From Mycolicibacterium brisbanense (GTDB lineage: Bacteria > Actinomycetota > Actinomycetes > Mycobacteriales > Mycobacteriaceae), in the NCBI RefSeq assembly GCF_001570425.1, contig NZ_BCSX01000054.1, positions 1 through 64,000 of the forward strand: 64,000 bases of DNA. The letters are read 5' to 3'. Position 1 is the stretch's first letter. Each line of letters starts with the position of its first letter. The notes under the pieces are model-generated. The model was not told the origin of the DNA. It made no database searches and worked only from the letters and a program-made list of their open reading frames with translations. Made by a program: the position numbers and the translations under genes. This document shows, in pieces, positions 59,929-64,000 of the stretch.

Positions 59929-60773
59929 CGTCCAAGTACGGATACATCGGTCTGGGCAACATGGGTGCCCCGATGGCCAAGCGCCTGGCCGAATGGCCGG
60001 GCGGATTCATCGTGTACGACGTGCGAGCCGAGGCTCTCGCGCCCTTTGCCGAACTCGGGGCGTCGTTGGCCGAGAGTGTGGGCGACGTCGCCGACGCCGA
60101 CATCATCAGCATCACAGTGCTCAACGACGAGCAGGTGCGGTCGGTCGTGGCCGAACTGGCGGCAAAGGCCAAGCCGGACACTGTGATCGTGATCCACTCG
60201 ACCATCAGCGACACCACCGCCGTCGAGCTCGCCGAGCAGTACAAGCCGCAGGGCATCCATATCGTCGACGCCCCGGTCAGCGGCGGTGGGGGAGCCGCGG
60301 AGAAGGGCGAGCTGGCCATCATGGTCGGCGCCGAGCGGCCCGTCTACGAGCGGATCAAGCCGGCGCTCAAGCAGTTCGGCTCGATGGTGATCCACGCCGG
60401 CGAGCCCGGTGCGGGAACCCGGATGAAGCTGGCCCGCAACATGCTGACATTCACGTCGTATGCCGCGGCAGGTGAGGCGATGAGACTGGCCGAGGCAGCC
60501 GGCCTGGACCTTCAGGCGCTCGGCCGGGTGGTGCGGCATACCGACGCGTTGACCGGTGGTCCGGGCGCCATCATGCTGCGTGACGACATGTCCGAGCTGA
60601 CGCCGGATCACTGGCTTTACGACGCATTCACCCACACCCGCGGACTCGGCGAGAAGGACCTCAGCCTGGCCCTCGGTTTGGGTGAGGTTGTCGGCGTTGA
60701 TCTTCCGATGGCCCACGTGGCCTTGCAGAGGCTGGCCGATGGTCTCGGCGTGCCGCATACGAAGGAGTCGTGA
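59925..60773 (+). CDS. Beta-hydroxyacid dehydrogenase (Rv0770 type)
   Basis: 282 residues. KYGYIGLGNMGAPMAKRL binds NAD(P), VIVIHSTISDTTAVELA and VDAPVSGGGGAAEKGELA form the substrate loop, and the catalytic lysine is in RMKLARNMLTF. SGG is retained, closer to 3-hydroxyisobutyrate dehydrogenase than the paralog at 33370. Starts inside the SDR stop (ATGA) and shares one base with the next gene, so translation is coupled. Confidence 0.9.
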   Translation: MTSKYGYIGLGNMGAPMAKRLAEWPGGFIVYDVRAEALAPFAELGASLAESVGDVADADIISITVLNDEQVRSVVAELAAKAKPDTVIVIHSTISDTTAVELAEQYKPQGIHIVDAPVSGGGGAAEKGELAIMVGAERPVYERIKPALKQFGSMVIHAGEPGAGTRMKLARNMLTFTSYAAAGEAMRLAEAAGLDLQALGRVVRHTDALTGGPGAIMLRDDMSELTPDHWLYDAFTHTRGLGEKDLSLALGLGEVVGVDLPMAHVALQRLADGLGVPHTKES

Positions 60774-61216
60774 TGGACGAGTTGCGCGCCAAGGGCCTGT
60801 CCAAGATGAACGAGGTCTACGGCTGGGAGATGCCCAACATCGAAGGTGACCCGTACTTCGACCTCACCGTGGATCATCTGTTCGGCACCATCTGGACCAA
60901 GCCGGGACTGTCGATGCGTGAGAAGCGGTTGATGACGTTGTCGGCGGTGACCGCACTCGGGTTGCAGGATCTCGCTGAGGTTCAAGTGAACGCAGCCCTG
61001 CTCAATGGTGAGTTCACCGAGGAAGAACTCAAGGACATCGCTATCTTTCTCACCCACTACGTCGGTTTCCCACTCGGTTCCGGCCTCAACGGCACGGTAT
61101 CGAAGGTGGTCGCGAAGCGGCGAAAGGCGGCCGAGAAGGGACTTGGCGAGGACAGGCGCGCCAATGTGAACGCCGCAGTCAAGATGAACACCGGAAGCGA
61201 GCTCGATGACCAGTAG
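60773..61216 (+). CDS. Carboxymuconolactone decarboxylase-family protein (Rv0771 type)
   Basis: 147 residues of the AhpD/CMD fold: FGTIWTKPGLSMREKRLMTL, VTALGLQDLAEVQVNAALLN and EEELKDIAIFLTHYVGFPLG. The CxxC pair of peroxidase AhpD is absent, so a lactone decarboxylase-like or other role is more likely than peroxide reduction. The ATG at 60773 overlaps the previous stop by one base (TGATG). Its 3' end overlaps the following gene by 11 bases. Confidence 0.88.
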   Translation: MDELRAKGLSKMNEVYGWEMPNIEGDPYFDLTVDHLFGTIWTKPGLSMREKRLMTLSAVTALGLQDLAEVQVNAALLNGEFTEEELKDIAIFLTHYVGFPLGSGLNGTVSKVVAKRRKAAEKGLGEDRRANVNAAVKMNTGSELDDQ

Positions 61217-62432
61217 GTACGCCTCGCTGTCCCACGCCGAGCTGGTCAAGCTGGTTCCCGAGCTGCTGCTCATGGGACAGCTGATCGACCGCTCCGGGAT
61301 GGCTTGGTGCATATCGTCATTCGGACGCGAGGAGATGCTGCAGATCGCCATCGAGGAGTGGATGGCGTCCAGCCCGATCTACACCAAGCGGATGCAAAAG
61401 GCGCTGAACTACGAGGGTGTCGACGTCATCACCATCTTCAAGGGGCTGCAACTCGATATCGGTGCGCCGCCACAGTTCATGGACTTTCGGTACACCGTGC
61501 ACGATCGCTGGCACGGTGAGTTCCAGCTCGATCACTGCGGCGCCTTGCTGGACGTCGAGCCGATGGGTGACGACTACGTCCGCGGCATGTGCCACGACAT
61601 CGAAGACCCGACATTCGACGCGACCGCACTCGCCACCAACCGACGCGCGCAGGTCCGGCCCATCCACCGCCCGCCGCGGACCCCGGCCGATCGACAGCCG
61701 CATTGCGCGTGGACGGTGATCATCGACGAGTCCTATCCGGAGGTCCCCGATATCCCGGTACTGGACGTGATTCGCCAAACCCACGCCGCCCAAACGGTTC
61801 TCGATGACATTGACCCGTCGCAGCCCGGGCAGTCCGATTACTCGGGCCCTTTGGTGTCCGACTTCGACTTCGCCGCCTTCTCGCATTCCGCGCTGGTCCG
61901 GATGGCCGACGAGGTGTGTCTGCAGATGCACCTGCTCAACCTGGCGTTCGTCCTCGCGGTCGGCAAGCGGGCCGGCACTGACACCGCGCTTGCCGCCGAT
62001 ATCTGCGTCAAGCAGCTGATCGGCGTGGCAGGCGTTGGCGCCGAACGCATTCACCGCGCGCTCGGGTTGCCCGGCGGTATCGAGGGTGCCGTGCGTGTGC
62101 TTGAACTGCATCCCCTGCTGAACCCGGCTGCCTACGTCAGCGCGGAGTTCGGGCCCGACACCGTGTCGGTGCGGCGCTCGCCGGCACACGAGGACGGTGC
62201 TTGGGTGTCATTGACCGGGCCTGCCGAGATCCGGCCGTTGCAAGCCATCGTCGCTGCCGTCGACCCGCATTTGGCCGTCGAAGTGAGCGGCTCGGATGCC
62301 GAGTGGACAGCGCGGATTATTGAAAGCGACTCGGCAGCAAAGGAATTCAGTGAGGTTGCGGTGGTCAAGTTCAGTGGCGGCGCGTCGTTTGTCTTCGAGC
62401 CACGGAAGTCACTGCCGCTGACTGTGGTGTGA
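61206..62432 (+). CDS. Unrecognised 408-residue protein of the aldA operon
   Basis: The protein is not assigned. It has an N-terminal helical part (LVKLVPELLLMGQLIDRSGM, EEMLQIAIEEWMASSPIYTK), a central region rich in Cys/His/Asp (RWHGEFQLDHCGALLDVEP, RGMCHDIEDPTFDATAL) that looks like a metal or substrate site, a basic Pro/Arg linker, and an alpha/beta C-terminal half. No signal peptide or membrane segment. It overlaps the CMD gene by 11 bases and so ends the aldA operon. A role in sterol or aromatic metabolism is plausible from context only. Confidence 0.8.
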   Translation: MTSRYASLSHAELVKLVPELLLMGQLIDRSGMAWCISSFGREEMLQIAIEEWMASSPIYTKRMQKALNYEGVDVITIFKGLQLDIGAPPQFMDFRYTVHDRWHGEFQLDHCGALLDVEPMGDDYVRGMCHDIEDPTFDATALATNRRAQVRPIHRPPRTPADRQPHCAWTVIIDESYPEVPDIPVLDVIRQTHAAQTVLDDIDPSQPGQSDYSGPLVSDFDFAAFSHSALVRMADEVCLQMHLLNLAFVLAVGKRAGTDTALAADICVKQLIGVAGVGAERIHRALGLPGGIEGAVRVLELHPLLNPAAYVSAEFGPDTVSVRRSPAHEDGAWVSLTGPAEIRPLQAIVAAVDPHLAVEVSGSDAEWTARIIESDSAAKEFSEVAVVKFSGGASFVFEPRKSLPLTVV

Positions 62433-62910
62433 GGGGTTGTCTACCCGCCCAAGCGGTGTCAGGCAGGCGCGAGCATCAGGGATCCGTTGCCCCATGGGTT
62501 CAGGGCGCCATCGGTGCCTCGTATGGACCTGATTGTCTTTGCCGCGGAGATAATCTCGGCGGGCACCGATGGCTTTGGCCGGGTTCGCGCGGTTTTCGAG
62601 TACCAGCAGGCCGGCCTTCCAGTCGTCGAAGTTGTTCTGGATCACTGCGGGTCCGACAATCATCTCGATGAAGTCACGCTCCGTGTACTCATGGAAAGGC
62701 GCGTTTCGTCCCAGCCCCATGACACGAAATCGCTGAGATACCCTGACTTATTCTGGTACAGAAGGCTTTCCATGCCCACCCTGGGGTCTGATCGTTGTAG
62801 GCGATATCCATGGATTGCCTGAACGCTCCGCAGCTCGTCAGCAACAGGCAGAACTGTAGGACGGGTCCTGCCCGTCGCCGCCGGTGCTCCACTGTAGAGG
62901 ACTGTCGCAA
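62430..62910 (-). pseudogene. Decayed coding remnant(s) of unknown family
   Basis: On the minus strand, pieces of protein-like sequence appear in different frames: a lipobox-like start (CLLLTSCG, frame of 62910), and EYTERDFIEMIVGPAVIQN then WKAGLLVLENRANP in the frame of 62720. No single frame spans the region. That pattern suggests a broken gene, but the family is not recognised, and chance open frames cannot be ruled out. This covers most of the 508-base gap before the next gene. Confidence 0.35.
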
Positions 62911-62940
62911 GGAGTCGAGTGCGTGCGTGTTCGACGGATT

Positions 62941-63570
62941 CTAGGGTTGCGCATGCTCGAGTTGATCGAGTATCTCCTGAGTGAATTGCTTACGCTCGGA
63001 CGGTCCGACGGTGGATACATGTATGAGGGTCGCCCCATTCAGCCTGTAGGCGTCGTCGCCCAAATCGCCGTACAGCAGCACGGTGTTGGAGTCGGGGCGG
63101 CGTTCTGTCCGCCTGTCGAGGCTTGCGCTGGCGGCAAGGCAGCCCGGTATAGCTGCCACGACTCGGCTGAACGCGGTGCCGGATGCAACGCTGTCGGGGT
63201 ATACCGCAACGTTCTGGGTCAGCATCAGCGATCCGTCGATCAGCGGGTGTGGGATAGCCGCCGCATACGTGACCGAACGAAATTGAGTCCAATTGTGTCC
63301 GAAGACGGTTTGTTGGTCGTAGACCGCGCGGCACGGTGCGGACGTGTCCGTGATAGCGACTGGTACGGTTCGTTCCCCGTGATCGGGTTCATTCGGCGCC
63401 TCGAATCCCTGTATTCCGGAGATCTGTCGCACTTCGTCGAGTGAGAGTACGGCGGGTGGTTTATCGGAACTGGGGCTCGATGTCGGAGTGACAGTTGAAT
63501 CGTTGCCGCACGCAGCCGCAACGAAAGCGCAACAAACTAGCGCTGCGGTGCTGAGATTTATACGGACCAT
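62941..63570 (-). CDS. Lipoprotein with PknH-like extracellular sensor domain
   Basis: 209 residues. The signal sequence ends in the lipobox FVAAACG (Cys21). The mature domain resembles the PknH C-terminal extracellular domain found in many mycobacterial lipoproteins (EVRQISGIQGFEAP, SAPCRAVYDQQTVFG, VAAIPGCLAASA), with two Cys suitable for a disulfide. The ligand is unknown. The ATG overlaps the upstream gene's stop by 13 bases, so it is translationally linked to it. Confidence 0.85.
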   Translation of the reverse strand: MVRINLSTAALVCCAFVAAACGNDSTVTPTSSPSSDKPPAVLSLDEVRQISGIQGFEAPNEPDHGERTVPVAITDTSAPCRAVYDQQTVFGHNWTQFRSVTYAAAIPHPLIDGSLMLTQNVAVYPDSVASGTAFSRVVAAIPGCLAASASLDRRTERRPDSNTVLLYGDLGDDAYRLNGATLIHVSTVGPSERKQFTQEILDQLEHAQP

Positions 63571-64000
63571 GGCTTGCTGACTCTCGGGACGTTGGCAAGC
63601 CCGGATGGTCCAGTGATTCCGAGCGGTCCACGGGCGCCCGCAGGTGCTGTGGTCGTAGACCCGCCCGGCACGGTAGGAGGTGCTATGCCGCTGAGGTCTA
63701 GTCCGAGTTCAGAACCTTCGCGTGTCAAATCACCAAGTTCCTTCAGGAGTTGATCGCGTTCTTGATTCCATGCCTTGCCTTGCGCCGCATACTCTGGACG
63801 GTCAGGAGGCTTGCTGGCGTTGTGTCTCCGGATCTTATCCATCAGCTCCTTGAACTTGATCGTCCACTCAGCGACTTTCGCGTCTGGCGTGGGTTCCCAA
63901 GGGTCAGGGGCGGGGGTGGTTGTCGGGCTCTGCTTCCAGCCGCTTTTCTTGCCGCCAGCGAGCGCGCTCTTTTTGTCGTCTCCACCGATTTCGTCGTATT
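63558..64000 (-). CDS. 3' part of an unidentified gene upstream of the lipoprotein (partial)
   Basis: An open frame runs from the window end to TAA at 63558-63560. The readable 146 residues hold an N-terminal charged stretch (KKSALAGGKKSGWKQSP), a helical part with WTIKFKELMDKIRRHN and AWNQERDQLLKELGDL, then a Pro/Gly/Ala-rich tail (PPTVPGGSTTTAPAGA). The layout resembles C-terminal parts of WXG100/ESX-linked or polymorphic-toxin-like proteins in mycobacteria, but homology is not established. The overlap with the lipoprotein gene argues for one operon. The true start lies beyond the window. Confidence 0.65.
   Translation of the reverse strand, partial: YDEIGGDDKKSALAGGKKSGWKQSPTTTPAPDPWEPTPDAKVAEWTIKFKELMDKIRRHNASKPPDRPEYAAQGKAWNQERDQLLKELGDLTREGSELGLDLSGIAPPTVPGGSTTTAPAGARGPLGITGPSGLANVPRVSKPWSV

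Overview
The window is a high-GC chromosomal segment of a mycobacterium, most likely a rapid grower (Mycolicibacterium) close to M. smegmatis. The evidence is a complete mce4 sterol-import operon, KstR-type operators (TnnAACnnGTTnnA), and two blocks whose gene order matches from memory M. tuberculosis Rv3490-Rv3506 (otsA, mce4, fadE26/27, fadD17) and Rv0757-Rv0771 (phoPR to cyp51). In M. smegmatis these blocks are neighbours, as here. Gene names rest on recognising protein motifs and gene order; no database search was run.

Layout. 1-2.5 kb: accessory region with a variant histidine phosphatase, a frameshifted NUDIX remnant, a P-loop kinase-like gene and a proline-rich secreted peptide. 2.5-6.2 kb: divergent echA19 and fadD19 around a KstR box, with a nitronate monooxygenase-like gene coupled to fadD19. 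6.2-11.4 kb: corA-like, gabD2, a VOC protein, an AraC regulator and an epimerase. 11.4-16.6 kb: fadD17-fadE27-fadE26 (minus) divergent from fdxD-hsd4A (plus) around a second KstR box. 16.6-27.3 kb: mce4 (yrbE4AB, mce4A-F, two Mce-associated genes) behind a promoter whose -35/-10 spacer holds a KstR-like box. 27.3-30.2 kb: otsA, a 54-codon gene and three tandem paralogous secreted four-Cys proteins. 30.4-34.7 kb: a crotonase, two dehydrogenases, a YdeI/DUF1905 gene and an AbiEi/DUF559 gene lying between 54-bp direct repeats. 34.7-39.1 kb: a molybdenum hydroxylase cluster (coxSMGL-like). 39.2-46.2 kb: VanX-like peptidase, Tat-exported glycosidase, DUF885 lipoprotein, crotonase, ECF41 sigma factor with divergent DoxX, RibD-like reductase and HNH protein. 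46.2-49.7 kb: tRNA-Thr, a decapeptide-repeat protein, phoPR. 49.6-62.4 kb: HIT protein and the cyp51/cyp123 block, split into two divergent operons around a TetR gene. 62.4-64 kb: a decayed region, a lipoprotein and a gene that leaves the window.

How the genes work together. mce4 imports cholesterol. FadD19 and FadD17 activate the side chain at different lengths, FadE26-FadE27 oxidises it, EchA19 hydrates it and Hsd4A oxidises the hydroxyl; KstR boxes at three promoters tie these together. The cyp51 block encodes a ferredoxin-P450 sterol demethylase with several dehydrogenases, probably under its own TetR repressor, for which two matching palindromes are visible. The most novel-looking items are the AbiEi/DUF559 cassette inside a duplicated palindromic terminator, the 20-unit decapeptide protein beside phoPR, the secreted-protein triplet with a hairpin across one start codon, and the paired TetR operators.
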